A stretch of 50,991 nt of DNA from Akkermansia sp. (GCA_030535795.1 JAUNRE010000004.1:1-50991); one strand, 5' to 3'; shown: positions 36,081 to 44,664, counted from the first letter of the stretch. Notes: generated from the sequence alone by a model not told the origin. Made by a program: numbers and translations.

Positions 36081-36084
36081 TGAG

Positions 36085-36134
36085 GAGGCCGACAGCAGCG
36101 CAACCACCATTTTCAGCCATCGCATATTCCCATC
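36085..36134 (+). repeat. 50-bp direct repeat, unit a
   Basis: It matches 36400-36449 at about 44 of 50 positions (starts GAGGCCGACAGCAGCG, ends ATTCCCATC). The units flank copy 6 of the three-hairpin repeat. Confidence 0.75.
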
Positions 36135-36189
36135 ACCACCCACCGCCGCAGCACCGGCTGCGGCGATATAACCCGTCCTGCGTACCCCC

Positions 36190-36328
36190 TGCGGCGCACA
36201 GCGCCGCCGAGCTTCAAAAGCCCAGTGAGGGCGACGGAATGTTAGCCCAGGGGAAGCGAGCAACGCGAGCGCGCCCCTGGGTATGGGAGCAAAAACAAAC
36301 TGAGCCCCGCTTTAGCGGGGTGACGGAG
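36190..36328 (+). repeat. Three-hairpin repeat, copy 6
   Basis: Leading hairpin CGGCGC/GCGCCG (36192-36206), hairpin 1 GCCC/GGGC (36220-36232) then GACGG, hairpin 2 CCCAGGGG (36246-36253) with CCCCTGGG (36274-36281), and hairpin 3 CCCCGC/GCGGGG (36305-36320) then TGACGG. It is the closest relative of copy 2. Confidence 0.8.
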
Positions 36329-36399
36329 AGCCGAGGCACCAATCCATAGCGTTTTTTCCCGAGGCAATCGTGGCCGTCTCTAGGATCACGCCCTACGCC

Positions 36400-36449
36400 G
36401 AGGCCGACAGCAGCGCGGTCACCATTTTCAGCCACCGCGCATTCCCATC
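36400..36449 (+). repeat. 50-bp direct repeat, unit b
   Basis: The second unit of the repeat at 36085-36134, differing mainly by transitions. It abuts copy 7. Confidence 0.75.
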
Positions 36450-36450
36450 G

Positions 36451-36560
36451 GCTGTCGCCACCGTTCCACGGGGCTCTCGTCTTTTTTTCTCAGTTAGCAG
36501 GGGTTACACTCGCTTCGCTCGTTCACCACCTGCCTACCATCTGTCGCCCTACCGGGCTCT
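36451..36560 (-). repeat. Three-hairpin repeat, copy 7
   Basis: On the minus strand: hairpin 1 GCCC/GGGC (36546-36556) then GACAG, hairpin 2 (36498-36532, with an inner arm of GAGCGAAGCGAG type) and hairpin 3 (36452-36476). A GCGGCGCGAGGAGC arm at about 36600-36622 matches the leading hairpin of copy 3. Confidence 0.75.
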
Positions 36561-36718
36561 CAATCGAGGCTCGCCAACCGCTCGCTTTCTCCCGCTCGCT
36601 CCTCGCGCCGCCGAACTTCTTGACTTGTCTATCGCAATTTGTAACTTGTCTATAATCATGTGTGTGTCATCTCGGAGGCGTCTGTTCTGCATCTGTTCTG
36701 CCAGTGAGAAGAATTTGA

Positions 36719-36747
36719 TTGCGGGCTGGGCGGAAAAATGCTATACT
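36719..36747 (+). promoter_or_regulatory. Promoter of ppk
   Basis: TTGCGG (36719-36724), 17 bp and TATACT (36742-36747) end 9 bp before ATG 36757. This supports that start over any upstream in-frame start. Confidence 0.7.
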
Positions 36748-36756
36748 CAGTGGAGT

Positions 36757-38835
36757 ATGTTCATCAACCGTGAGATATCGTGGCTGGAGTTCAACCAGCG
36801 GGTGCTGGCGCAGGCAATGCGGCGGGAGCTGCCATTGCTGGAGCGGGTGAAGTTTCTGGCAATCACCGCGAGCAATCTCGATGAGTTTTTCCAGGTGCGC
36901 GTGGGCGGGTTGATGTTGCTGCAACAGAGTGGCAAGACGCATACAGACCTGACAGGGCTTACTGCAGGAGAACAGCTGGAGCTCATCCGCCTGAGGGCGG
37001 CTCGCATGGTGGCGGACCAGTATCTGCTGCTCAATGAGGAGTTGCTGCCGTTGCTGCAGCAGGCGGGGTTGGCGCCTATGCTGCCCGAGGAGTTGAGCGA
37101 GGCGCAATACAGTGCATTGGAGGACCATTTCCTAGCGAATGTGGCTCCGCTTCTGACGCCGCTTGCCATGGAGGTGGAGCATCCGCCGGTGCTGCCCAGC
37201 CTGAGCATTGTGGTGGGGGTGGAGCTGTTGGATGCCGGCACCGGGGAGACGCGGTTTGTCGCTGTTGTGCTGCCGGATTGTCTGCCGCGCCTGGTGCATG
37301 CTGCCAGTCTCGAGAAGGATGGCTATGTGCTGTTGGAGGATTTGGTGGCGGAGTTTATCGGGCATTTGTTTCCGGGGGAGCAGATTGTGCGCCGTAGCCC
37401 GTTGCGCGTGACGCGCAATGGCGATATCGCCGTGGCGGAGCAGGAGGGGAGCAATTTTGCCCGCGAAATGGAGGCGGTGCTGGTGGCGCGCAAGTTTTCG
37501 GATTGCGTGCGCCTGGAGTTGCCGGCATCGACGGATGCTGATTTTGCGCGGCGCATAGCCGAGCTTGTGGGGGCGGATGAGTTCTCGACCTATCGCGTGC
37601 CGGGCCCCCTGCGCCTGGTGGATTTCGGGCGTCTGGCCGGTGAGCCGGGGCATGAGCACCTGAAGGTGGAAAGCTGGGCATCGGCCTTTCCGGCTGGGGT
37701 CGACCCCGACCTGACGATGTTTGAAAACATAGCCGAGGGGGATATTCTGATACACAATCCCTTTGAGAGCTATGAGCCGGTGGTGAAGTTTGTGGAGGAG
37801 GCTGCACAGGATCCGGATGTGCTGGCTATTAAGCAGGTGCTGTACCGCACGGCGAAAAACTCGCGCTTTATTGCAGCGCTGTGCCGTGCGGCCGAGGTCG
37901 GTAAGCAGGTGACGGTGCTGGTGGAGCTGAAGGCTCGCTTCGATGAAAGTCATAACATGGAACAGGCCGAGCGCTTGCAGCGCGCCGGGGTGCAGGTGGT
38001 ATACGGGGTGAAGGGCTTCAAGACGCACGCCAAGATAACACTGGTGGTACGCCGTGAGAAGGGAAGCCTGCGCCGCTATTGTCATTTCGGTACCGGTAAT
38101 TACAACGAGGATACCGCGCGCCTGTATAGCGATTTGTCCCTGCTGACCTGCAATGAGCACCTGGGCGCGGATGCCTCGCAATTCTTTAATTCGGTGACGG
38201 GGCTGACCAAGCTGCGTCACTTCCGCCGGTTGCATCCCAGCCCGGCGATGATGAAGGAGTACCTGCTGGAGCTGATTGAAGCCGAGGCTCGGCGGGCTCG
38301 CCGTGGCGAGCGTGCTGAGATTCGCGCCAAGATGAACTCACTGAACGACCCGGAAATGATGGCGGCACTGGAGAGCGCTTCGGCTGCCGGGGTCAGGATA
38401 TGGCTGAATATCCGCGGTATTTGTTGCTGGGTGCCCGGTACGCCTGCCGGGCGCGCCAATACCCGCATTGTCAGCATTGTGGATCGCTACCTGGAGCACG
38501 CGCGTATTTTCAGCTTCGGGAATGGCGGCAGCCCGCTGGTGTTCATAGCCAGCGCAGACTGGATGCGGCGCAACCTGGATAGGCGGGTGGAACTGATGGT
38601 GCCCATCGAGAACCGTGCGTTGGCGGCTCGCGTGTCGGGAATACTGGATGCCTGCTTCCGCGATAACGTGCAGTCATGCCTTATCGGTGAAGATGGCGCT
38701 TCCGTCCCCGTAGTGGCGCCGCCGAATCAACCACCTTTTGCCATGCAGCAGTACCTGCATGGCCTGGCACGACAAAGCGCCCGCGCTCGCGAGCGAGCCG
38801 GGCGCCGAACTCTGGAGCCGCACAGGCCTAAGTGA
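36757..38835 (+). CDS. ppk: Polyphosphate kinase 1
   Basis: Ppk1 makes inorganic polyphosphate from the gamma phosphate of ATP and can run in reverse. The 692-residue protein opens with the family sequence FINREISWLEFNQRVLAQA and has SNLDEFFQVRVGGL, DPDVLAIKQVLYRTA, the catalytic H424 in KTHAKITLVV, HFGTGNYNEDTARLYSDLSL, and second histidine H581 in RYLEHARIFSFGNG. Both histidines are offset by 11 from E. coli H435 and H592. The frame is open upstream to 36370, but that part is repeat DNA and is not coding. The gene has its own promoter and is convergent with the thioredoxin-like pair. The C-terminal tail is basic (RARERAGRRTLEPHRPK). Confidence 0.96.
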   Translation: MFINREISWLEFNQRVLAQAMRRELPLLERVKFLAITASNLDEFFQVRVGGLMLLQQSGKTHTDLTGLTAGEQLELIRLRAARMVADQYLLLNEELLPLLQQAGLAPMLPEELSEAQYSALEDHFLANVAPLLTPLAMEVEHPPVLPSLSIVVGVELLDAGTGETRFVAVVLPDCLPRLVHAASLEKDGYVLLEDLVAEFIGHLFPGEQIVRRSPLRVTRNGDIAVAEQEGSNFAREMEAVLVARKFSDCVRLELPASTDADFARRIAELVGADEFSTYRVPGPLRLVDFGRLAGEPGHEHLKVESWASAFPAGVDPDLTMFENIAEGDILIHNPFESYEPVVKFVEEAAQDPDVLAIKQVLYRTAKNSRFIAALCRAAEVGKQVTVLVELKARFDESHNMEQAERLQRAGVQVVYGVKGFKTHAKITLVVRREKGSLRRYCHFGTGNYNEDTARLYSDLSLLTCNEHLGADASQFFNSVTGLTKLRHFRRLHPSPAMMKEYLLELIEAEARRARRGERAEIRAKMNSLNDPEMMAALESASAAGVRIWLNIRGICCWVPGTPAGRANTRIVSIVDRYLEHARIFSFGNGGSPLVFIASADWMRRNLDRRVELMVPIENRALAARVSGILDACFRDNVQSCLIGEDGASVPVVAPPNQPPFAMQQYLHGLARQSARARERAGRRTLEPHRPK

Positions 38836-38853
38836 GTTTGCAGTGCAGGGGGC

Positions 38854-39396
38854 TTATTTGCAGTGCGTTTCCCACTCGGTGGCAATGCTGCCGTGGCCGG
38901 AGGTGATGACGCGACCTGTCTTATCGACGATAGTGGCAGCAGGAATGCCGCGTGTCGGCTGGTCGCCGGGCATTTTGTCCATGGTGCCGGGGAACTTGGC
39001 TTTGTAGGTTTTCAGGTATGCTTTGGCCAATGCCTCCGTTTTGTCGTGCCCAATCAGAATGAGCTCCACCTTGGCTCGCTTCATCTTTTTGTATTCTTTG
39101 ACAATCAGCGGCATGAGCGCCTTGCAGGGGCCGCACCAGCTGGCGGAGTGCAGGTAGATGTAGTATTCCGCTTTCTTGCTGGGCTTGCCGTTAAAAAACT
39201 TTCCGTTGGCGATAGCTTCATGCACGGCGGCTGCTTCCTCTTCCTCATCAGCGTCCTCGGCTTTTTTGCTCTTGGACTTTTTCTTTTTCGTTTTGGTGAC
39301 TTCGCCGGAGAGGGTGTCCTCTGCCATGGCAAGCTGCGGCATGGACCAACAGCAGATGCCCAGCAACATCGTAATGAAAAGAAGTGTGCGTTTCAT
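38854..39396 (-). CDS. Exported thioredoxin-like protein, copy A
   Basis: This 180-residue protein has a signal peptide (MKRTLLFITMLLGICCW, then SMPQLAMA), a lysine-rich linker (TKTKKKKSKSKK) and an acidic patch, then a thioredoxin-fold domain with active site SASWCGPCKALMP and cis-proline region TRGIPAATIVDK. The domain has the TlpA/Trx pattern but a shortened start. It probably works as a periplasmic thiol oxidoreductase, possibly linked to cytochrome c maturation. A closely related copy is 200 bp upstream on the same strand; each copy has its own promoter. It is convergent with ppk, whose stop is 18 bp away. Confidence 0.85.
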   Translation of the reverse strand: MKRTLLFITMLLGICCWSMPQLAMAEDTLSGEVTKTKKKKSKSKKAEDADEEEEAAAVHEAIANGKFFNGKPSKKAEYYIYLHSASWCGPCKALMPLIVKEYKKMKRAKVELILIGHDKTEALAKAYLKTYKAKFPGTMDKMPGDQPTRGIPAATIVDKTGRVITSGHGSIATEWETHCK

Positions 39397-39405
39397 GACT
39401 CTCTC

Positions 39406-39434
39406 ATGCTAGCATATTGCCGCTTCGGGGTCAA
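39406..39434 (-). promoter_or_regulatory. Promoter of thioredoxin-like copy A
   Basis: On the minus strand TTGACC (39429-39434), 17 bp and TAGCAT (39406-39411) end 9 bp before ATG 39396. The spacer half next to the -10 (GCAATATGC) is shared with copy B. Confidence 0.7.
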
Positions 39435-39537
39435 CTGTAAAAATAAGGCTAACCCGTTACCTCCCGTTGTTGCCGAATTACCATTTTATTCCAATGTGTA
39501 GGGATATTGTGAAGATCTGCTGCGCGGTGGGTGGAAC

Positions 39538-39570
39538 ATAAAACGGCAGTCGGGGGAGCCGACTGCCGTT
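39538..39570 (-). terminator. Terminator of thioredoxin-like copy B
   Basis: A 12-bp perfect stem (39542-39553 with 39559-39570), 5-nt loop and a short T-run on the minus strand, 25 bp after the copy B stop. Confidence 0.7.
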
Positions 39571-39594
39571 GATGAAGCGGTTTAGGGGAATGGG

Positions 39595-40203
39595 TTATTT
39601 GCAGAGCTTTTTCCACGCATCAAGAATGTGCGCACCATGGTCGGCGGCCAAAACTTTGCCCTTTTTATCAACAATGATGGCGTGGGGGATGCCTTTGGCG
39701 GCCTGATAGCCGGGCAGGCTCTTGGCTGCGGCCTCACCGGCCATCACGCCGCAGAACTCTGCTTTGTAGTGCTCCAGATACTTTTGACCTTCTTCCACAG
39801 TTCTGTCGCAGCTGATGAGGATGAGCTCCACCTTTTTCTTTTTCATCTCATCATATTGCTCGATGAACTTGGGCATGAGCATTTTGCAGGGGCCGCACCA
39901 GCTGGCGGATGAAAGGTAGATGTAGTACTTGGCATTCGTTGCCGGGGAGACGGTCTCTTCGTCATCATTCTCTTCGGCTTCCTCACGGGCTGCGGAGCCT
40001 GCTGCTTTGAAGAATGTCATTTCCTTAAAGCTTTTTGCCACACCTGTAGCTTTTTTGCTTTTGTCCTTTTTGCTCTTCTTCTTTTTTTTCTTTTTAGTCT
40101 TAGTGACTTCGCCACTGGGAGCGTCCTCTGCCATGGCAAGTTGTGGCATGGACCAGCAGCAGATGCCGAGTAGCAGTGAAAGAATCAGGATGGTGTGTTT
40201 CAT
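39595..40203 (-). CDS. Exported thioredoxin-like protein, copy B
   Basis: This 202-residue paralog of copy A has signal peptide MKHTILILSLLLGICCW then SMPQLAMA, and a longer lysine-rich linker (TKTKKKKKKKSKKDKSKKA), an acidic segment (AREEAEENDDEETV) and the domain with SASWCGPCKMLMPKF and AKGIPHAIIVDKKGKVL. The signal peptide and linker are almost identical to copy A, while the catalytic domains have diverged, which fits a tandem duplication followed by change of substrate. The opposite charges of linker and acidic segment are striking. Confidence 0.85.
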   Translation of the reverse strand: MKHTILILSLLLGICCWSMPQLAMAEDAPSGEVTKTKKKKKKKSKKDKSKKATGVAKSFKEMTFFKAAGSAAREEAEENDDEETVSPATNAKYYIYLSSASWCGPCKMLMPKFIEQYDEMKKKKVELILISCDRTVEEGQKYLEHYKAEFCGVMAGEAAAKSLPGYQAAKGIPHAIIVDKKGKVLAADHGAHILDAWKKLCK

Positions 40204-40212
40204 AACGTGCTC

Positions 40213-40241
40213 ATCCTAGCATATTGCGGAGGGATTGTCAA
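40213..40241 (-). promoter_or_regulatory. Promoter of thioredoxin-like copy B
   Basis: On the minus strand TTGACA (40236-40241), 17 bp and TAGGAT (40213-40218) end 9 bp before ATG 40203, the same geometry as copy A. Confidence 0.75.
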
Positions 40242-40286
40242 CGGTAAAAACGCAAAGTTGGATGTGTGGCGTATAAGGTGGGAGGC

Positions 40287-40329
40287 AAAACAGTGAAGCG
40301 GGGCAACCTTTCGGTGCTCCGCTTCGCTG
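40287..40329 (-). terminator. Probable terminator of the metK/rnz operon
   Basis: An 11-bp stem (40291-40301 with 40319-40329, one G-T pair) with a structured loop is followed on the minus strand by TTTTGCC. It lies about 110 bp after the rnz stop. Confidence 0.5.
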
Positions 40330-40441
40330 CTACCAACTATAATATTACATGAAAAAGACAACCGCTTGCTTTGTTTGCTACTCAGCATACGCAGGCTGTT
40401 GGGGTATAGACACCCCGGGGGCGATGTTGTTCAAAGAAAAT

Positions 40442-41356
40442 TCATTTTTCTTCGAAAGCGAGTGTTTTGAACCACCCGTCGCGAGGGGTGTGGGTATTGG
40501 GGAAGATGGCTCGGGCGACCTCGCGGAAGCTCTTGGGGTTGGGCAGGGAGGGGCTGTAGTGCGTGAGCCAGAGCTCCTTCACATCTCCGGCCTCGGCGGC
40601 AAGCGTCGCGGCTTCTGAGAAGAGCATGTGCTTGTTTTCCTTGGCTTTGGGCAGGCTTTCGTCTTCCCCGTACATCCCCTCGCAGATGAAGAGATCGGAG
40701 CCTGCGGCTGCGGAAGCAATGGCGGGGGTGGGGCGAGTGTCGGTACAGTAGGTGAGCTTGAGCCCCCGCCTTGCGGGGCCGAGCACCATGTCCGGGGTGT
40801 AGGTGTTGCCCTCATGCGCGATGCTTTCACCTTTTTGCAGGCGTTTCCAGAATTCGAGTGGTATATTGTGTTCGCGGGCGCGTGCGGCGTCGAATTTACC
40901 GCCACGCGGCAGCGAAATGCTGTAGCCATAGCAGGGCATGCCGTGTTGAACGGCGAAGGCGCGGACATCGCAATCGAGGAAGTACATGAGCTCTTCCTCG
41001 CCTTCCAGCTCGCTCACGCGCACCTCGAAGGGCAGGGTGCGTGCAATGCACAGCAGGTTGTTTACCACGCGCTTGGTGCCGACAGGGCCGATGATGGAGA
41101 GCGACTCCGTGCGCCCCATGTTGCCCATGGTGAGCAGGAGACCCGGCAGACCGCTGATATGGTCGGCGTGCAGGTGGGTAATGAGAATCTTATCCACCGG
41201 CTTAAGGCTCATGCCCGCTTTCTGGGCGGCTATCTGGGTGCCTTCGCCGCAGTCGATGAGGACGGCGTGCCCCTGGTAGCGAACCATCAGCGAGGTGAGC
41301 CATCGATTCACGAGCGGCTGTGTGCCGCCGGTACCTAGCAGGCAGATGTCCAGCAC
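40442..41356 (-). CDS. rnz: Ribonuclease Z
   Basis: RNase Z is a zinc-dependent endonuclease that cuts the 3' trailer of tRNA precursors lacking an encoded CCA. The 304-residue protein opens with LDICLLGTGGTQPLVNRW, followed by LIDCGEGTQIAAQKAG, the metal motif ITHLHADHISGLPGLL, and later metal ligands in LTYCTDTRPTPAI, FICEGMYGED and the HYSP segment. It fits functionally with the CCA-adding enzyme at 16709. It starts 24 bp after metK and is last in that operon. Confidence 0.95.
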   Translation of the reverse strand: MLDICLLGTGGTQPLVNRWLTSLMVRYQGHAVLIDCGEGTQIAAQKAGMSLKPVDKILITHLHADHISGLPGLLLTMGNMGRTESLSIIGPVGTKRVVNNLLCIARTLPFEVRVSELEGEEELMYFLDCDVRAFAVQHGMPCYGYSISLPRGGKFDAARAREHNIPLEFWKRLQKGESIAHEGNTYTPDMVLGPARRGLKLTYCTDTRPTPAIASAAAGSDLFICEGMYGEDESLPKAKENKHMLFSEAATLAAEAGDVKELWLTHYSPSLPNPKSFREVARAIFPNTHTPRDGWFKTLAFEEK

Positions 41357-41380
41357 GGTATTCGGAGGAGGTGTGGCGTT

Positions 41381-42559
41381 TTATTCTCCCTTGAGGATGG
41401 CGATGCGGGCGGGGTCGAGCTGTTCCCAGGGGAGGTCTGCTCTGGAGAAGTGCCCGTAGTTGGTAGAGCCGGCGAAGATGGGGCGGCGGAGCCCCAGTGC
41501 GCTCTCCATGTCGGCGGGCTTGAAGGAGAAAGCCTTGAGCACGCGCTCGATGATGGTGTCCTCGCTCACGCAGGCGGTGCCGAAGCTGTCCACATCCACC
41601 ATGATGGAGACCGGGCTGGCCTTGCCGATGGCATAGGCTACCTGAAGCTCGCAGCGCTCGGCCAGGCCTGCCGCGACGATGTGCTTGGCCACCCATCGGC
41701 ACATGTAAGCGCCGGAGCGGTCCACCTTGCTGCAATCCTTACCGGAGAAAGCGCCGCCGCCGTGGCGCCCCATGCTGCCGTAGGTGTCGACGATGATTTT
41801 GCGGCCGGTGAGGCCGGAGTCGCCGTGGGGGCCACCGATGACGAAACGCCCTGTGGGGTTGATGAAGAACTCTGTTTCGGGGGTGAGGAGCTCGGCGGGG
41901 AGGACACGGCGGATGAGCTCTGTGCAGAAGCTGCGGATGGTGTCGATGCTGACATCCTCGGTATGCTGGGTGCTGAGCACGACATTGAGGATACGAGCGG
42001 GTTTGCCGTCGGTGCCGTATTCCACGGCCACCTGGCTCTTGCTGTCGGGGCGCAGCCAGGCTACCTCGCCGCTGTGGCGCACGCGGGAGAGCTCAATCAT
42101 GATGCGGTGGGCAAACATGATGGGGGCGGGCATGAGCTCGGGTGTTTCATTGGCCGCATAGCCGAACATGATGCCCTGGTCGCCTGCGCCCTGTTCGGCG
42201 CCGTCCTTGCCCTCTGCCTCGCGGGCATCGACCCCCTGGGCAATGTCGGGGCTTTGCGTGGAGAGCAGGTTGGTGACGCTCAGTGTCTCGGCATTGAACA
42301 CGGGGTCGTCTGCCGGGGTGGCGTAGCCGATGCTGCGTACAACATCGCGCACCAGCTGCTCGTAGTCGATAACGGCCTTTGTCGTGATTTCGCCGGCGAG
42401 GATGACGTGGCTGTCCTTCACCAGTGTTTCGCAGGCTACGCGGCTGGCGGGATCCTGTGCCAGGCAGGCGTCCACCACGGTATCGGAGATGAGGTCTGCC
42501 ACCTTGTCGGGATGGCCTTCGCCTACGGATTCGGAGCTGAAGATGTGGAGTCTGTTCAT
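41381..42559 (-). CDS. metK: S-adenosylmethionine synthetase
   Basis: MetK makes S-adenosylmethionine from methionine and ATP. Signatures are [43 protein letters not shown] and [20 protein letters not shown] (usual consensus [19 protein letters not shown]). The 392 residues are typical. It begins 7 bp after one of two unknown paralogs and 24 bp precedes rnz, so it is the third gene of a four-gene unit. Start ATG 42559 is the first good candidate and matches family N-termini. Confidence 0.97.
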   Translation of the reverse strand: MNRLHIFSSESVGEGHPDKVADLISDTVVDACLAQDPASRVACETLVKDSHVILAGEITTKAVIDYEQLVRDVVRSIGYATPADDPVFNAETLSVTNLLSTQSPDIAQGVDAREAEGKDGAEQGAGDQGIMFGYAANETPELMPAPIMFAHRIMIELSRVRHSGEVAWLRPDSKSQVAVEYGTDGKPARILNVVLSTQHTEDVSIDTIRSFCTELIRRVLPAELLTPETEFFINPTGRFVIGGPHGDSGLTGRKIIVDTYGSMGRHGGGAFSGKDCSKVDRSGAYMCRWVAKHIVAAGLAERCELQVAYAIGKASPVSIMVDVDSFGTACVSEDTIIERVLKAFSFKPADMESALGLRRPIFAGSTNYGHFSRADLPWEQLDPARIAILKGE

Positions 42560-42566
42560 AAAATTG

Positions 42567-43604
42567 TTATTCGTAATTGGTGAATGAGAAATCGCGCAGG
42601 CCGCTGGGCATCTGGTTTTTGGGTGCGCCGAAAGAGGCCATGATGGCGGAGGCGATAAGGGCTGCTTTGTTGTTGAGCGTGGGGCTGTAGTCGAGAATGC
42701 AGGTGAAGATGTCCCACAGCAGGGTCATTTCATTGCGGAACTGACTACCCTGGATGATGAATGAGCGATACCCGGCGGCGTAGAGGGCGCTGCTTTCCTC
42801 GTGTGTCAGGTTGCAGGAGGCGCGCTGGCGGAGTTCATCGCGGTGGATGGTGTGCCAGCCATCGCGCTCCGCGAGGGAAGTGCGGCGCTTGCTGAGCTCG
42901 GCGTTGTAGGGGTCGAGTCGGATATCGGCCAGCAGGCGCAGGTGCTCGCGTCGCAGGGCGCTGTTGCGCGGCAGTGGGTCATTGATGACGATATCGCAGC
43001 GCTTGGGGGTGGTAATGGCTGTGTAGATGGCCGGGCGCGAGGCGTCTGCCGGGTGCAGGCACACGCGGTCGTAATGCTCCAGCAGTTTGTTGTAAAGCGC
43101 GGGGGTGCGCTTGCTGCGCTCGACTATCAGGCGGTTGGGGTGGCAGAGCAGCGGCAGCTTGGGGCAGATGCTGCGGATGTGAGCCGCCAGCACATCGCTG
43201 GCAACGCAGATGGCGTTGCCGTGCACGCGGTCGCGCTTGTAGAGCTCGCTCACCAGCGTGTTGGCGTAGCTGTCCGCCAGCATTTCTTCCGTGATGAACG
43301 GGTTGTCGAAGGTGAGCACCACGCCTACGCTCTTGGCTGCGTATTCCTCCAGCGTGTTGTTGAAGAGTGTCAGGTTCATGGGGCGGCGCTCGGTGTACCA
43401 GTCGAGCGACCATTTGCAGGCCGGGCAGCCGGCTACGCGGGCGGGCTTGCGCAGCGGGAAGCTGTCCTCCAGTTGCGAGATGATGGTGCGCAGGGAATTG
43501 TCGAAACGCAAGGCGCCGCCGAAAGTCCAGGAGGCTTCGGGCAGGTGGTCGGCAACCATGAAGCGGATGTCGTCCATCGTGACGGGCTTGATGATTTGGC
43601 TCAT
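42567..43604 (-). CDS. Unknown protein, paralog 2 of a tandem pair
   Basis: This 345-residue cytosolic protein is not firmly recognised. It is alignable with its upstream neighbour in the middle: [20 protein letters not shown] against [31 protein letters not shown] against [29 protein letters not shown] against ILLVNEYCIRQCPLRPYH. The last pair shows that the Cys-x3-Cys of the neighbour is replaced here (P and S), so any cysteine-linked function is lost. An extra CPACKW motif lies near residue 60. The repeated strand-helix pattern suggests a TIM barrel, possibly related to U32-type proteins (low confidence). It overlaps the upstream gene by 4 bp and metK follows 7 bp later. Confidence 0.65.
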   Translation of the reverse strand: MSQIIKPVTMDDIRFMVADHLPEASWTFGGALRFDNSLRTIISQLEDSFPLRKPARVAGCPACKWSLDWYTERRPMNLTLFNNTLEEYAAKSVGVVLTFDNPFITEEMLADSYANTLVSELYKRDRVHGNAICVASDVLAAHIRSICPKLPLLCHPNRLIVERSKRTPALYNKLLEHYDRVCLHPADASRPAIYTAITTPKRCDIVINDPLPRNSALRREHLRLLADIRLDPYNAELSKRRTSLAERDGWHTIHRDELRQRASCNLTHEESSALYAAGYRSFIIQGSQFRNEMTLLWDIFTCILDYSPTLNNKAALIASAIMASFGAPKNQMPSGLRDFSFTNYE

Positions 43605-44578
43605 ATTGCGTTGTGCGGTAAGATGGATTCCCAGAAACGCTGACCGAGGGCGTGCATGGCGTTTTCGCCGGGGGCGTCATTGCGCAGCACGAGTCGCAGC
43701 AGGTCGAAGAGGATGGAGGAGGCGTTGGCATGGCCGCGCCCCTGCATTTTGTAGTGCCGGAACCCGAGCTCGCGCAGGCGGGCTATCTCGGGCGTGTTGA
43801 GGGCGAGCACGCTGTGTTTGTCGTGCGTGAGCAGAGTGCCCAGGTCGCGGCAGCCGTTTTTGTTCTGCTTCTCATCGAAGTCGGTGCTGTCGTGGCCGAA
43901 GTAGTTGAGCGCCATCTGCGAAAGCGAGCTGTAGTGGTAGGGGCGCAGCGGACACTGGCGTATGCAGTATTCATTCACCAGCAAAATGTAGCGTTCTTTG
44001 TCCTCCATCTTCTCCAGCAGGTCGTAGTTGAGCACGTCATCCGGGTGCACCATGACTTCGTCGTACTTCTCAGCCAAGCGTTTGTAGGCATCGAGCTTGC
44101 CTTTGCCGCCGCTGTTGGTGATTTTGAGGATGCTGGAGACCGTACGCAGCTCGGGGAAGTTGGTGCGCACATGCTCCAGCAGGGCATCGCTGGCCATGAT
44201 GACGGCATTGCGCCCGGTAGGGTTGTGGTTGCGGGCAAAGATGAGCATGGCGTTGCCGAGCGGGTCGCTCATGTGCTCCTCTTTGAGATTGAGGTTGGTG
44301 AAGGTGTAGTAGAGGGCGATGCGCCGTTTTTCGTACTCCAACCCGGCGGCGCGGATTTCTTCGGCATCGCGCATGAGGTGCTTGAGCACGCGGCCGCTGT
44401 TCCAGGTGCAGAGCGGGGCACCATGAACAATGCTGAACGGGGCAAAACCCAGCAGCAGGGTGCAGAAGTCATGGAATGCTAGCAGTTCGCGGTCGTTGAC
44501 GAACGCGCCCGATACATCCCAGACGGCATCCGGCCAGAGGGGATTCAGATATGGTGAAAAAATTGCCATACTACTCAC
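43601..44578 (-). CDS. Unknown protein, paralog 1 of a tandem pair
   Basis: This 325-residue cytosolic protein starts at GTG 44578 (ATG 44569 is the alternative). The GTG lies 8 bp after a -10, matching the leaderless layout of this genome. Notable motifs are NAVIMASDALLEHVRTNFPE, EVMVHPDDVLNYDLL, ILLVNEYCIRQCPLRPYHY and FRHYKMQGRGHANA. VNEYCIRQCPLRPYHY resembles the cysteine motif of U32-type (UbiU/RlhA) proteins, which bind Fe-S clusters and act on RNA or quinones. I offer this only as a hypothesis. It heads an operon with its paralog, metK and rnz, and overlaps the paralog by ATGA. Confidence 0.65.
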   Translation of the reverse strand: MSSMAIFSPYLNPLWPDAVWDVSGAFVNDRELLAFHDFCTLLLGFAPFSIVHGAPLCTWNSGRVLKHLMRDAEEIRAAGLEYEKRRIALYYTFTNLNLKEEHMSDPLGNAMLIFARNHNPTGRNAVIMASDALLEHVRTNFPELRTVSSILKITNSGGKGKLDAYKRLAEKYDEVMVHPDDVLNYDLLEKMEDKERYILLVNEYCIRQCPLRPYHYSSLSQMALNYFGHDSTDFDEKQNKNGCRDLGTLLTHDKHSVLALNTPEIARLRELGFRHYKMQGRGHANASSILFDLLRLVLRNDAPGENAMHALGQRFWESILPHNAI

Positions 44579-44586
44579 GCGCGCAG

Positions 44587-44615
44587 AGTGTAGCAGATGA
44601 TGCGGCTCATTGCAA
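44587..44615 (-). promoter_or_regulatory. Promoter of the paralog/metK/rnz operon
   Basis: On the minus strand TTGCAA (44610-44615), 17 bp and TACACT (44587-44592) end 8 bp before GTG 44578. Confidence 0.65.
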
Positions 44616-44664
44616 GCGTTATTGTGTTTGCCGGGAAAGAATCAGGGCTTTTTCGACTTTTTGC

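Larger units (their letters stand above)
35554..36756. other. 1.2-kb gene-free repeat island upstream of ppk
   Basis: I find no believable gene here. ORFs in all frames are short and run through hairpins that differ between copies. The stretch consists of repeat copies 3 to 7, two 50-bp direct repeats, an AT-rich patch with repeated TTTCGA/TTACGAG words (35600-35637) and the ppk promoter. No transposase or integrase is present. Confidence 0.75.

Noticed and set aside
36370..36756. Upstream extension of the ppk frame by 129 codons
   Set aside because: It runs through repeat hairpins and the promoter; family members begin at the FINREISW sequence after ATG 36757.
35554..36756. CRISPR array or integron
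   Set aside because: Repeat units are about 110-140 bp, alternate in orientation and have no regular spacers; no cas or integrase gene is present.
35554..36756. Insertion sequence or transposon
   Set aside because: No transposase ORF and no target-site duplication could be found around the island.
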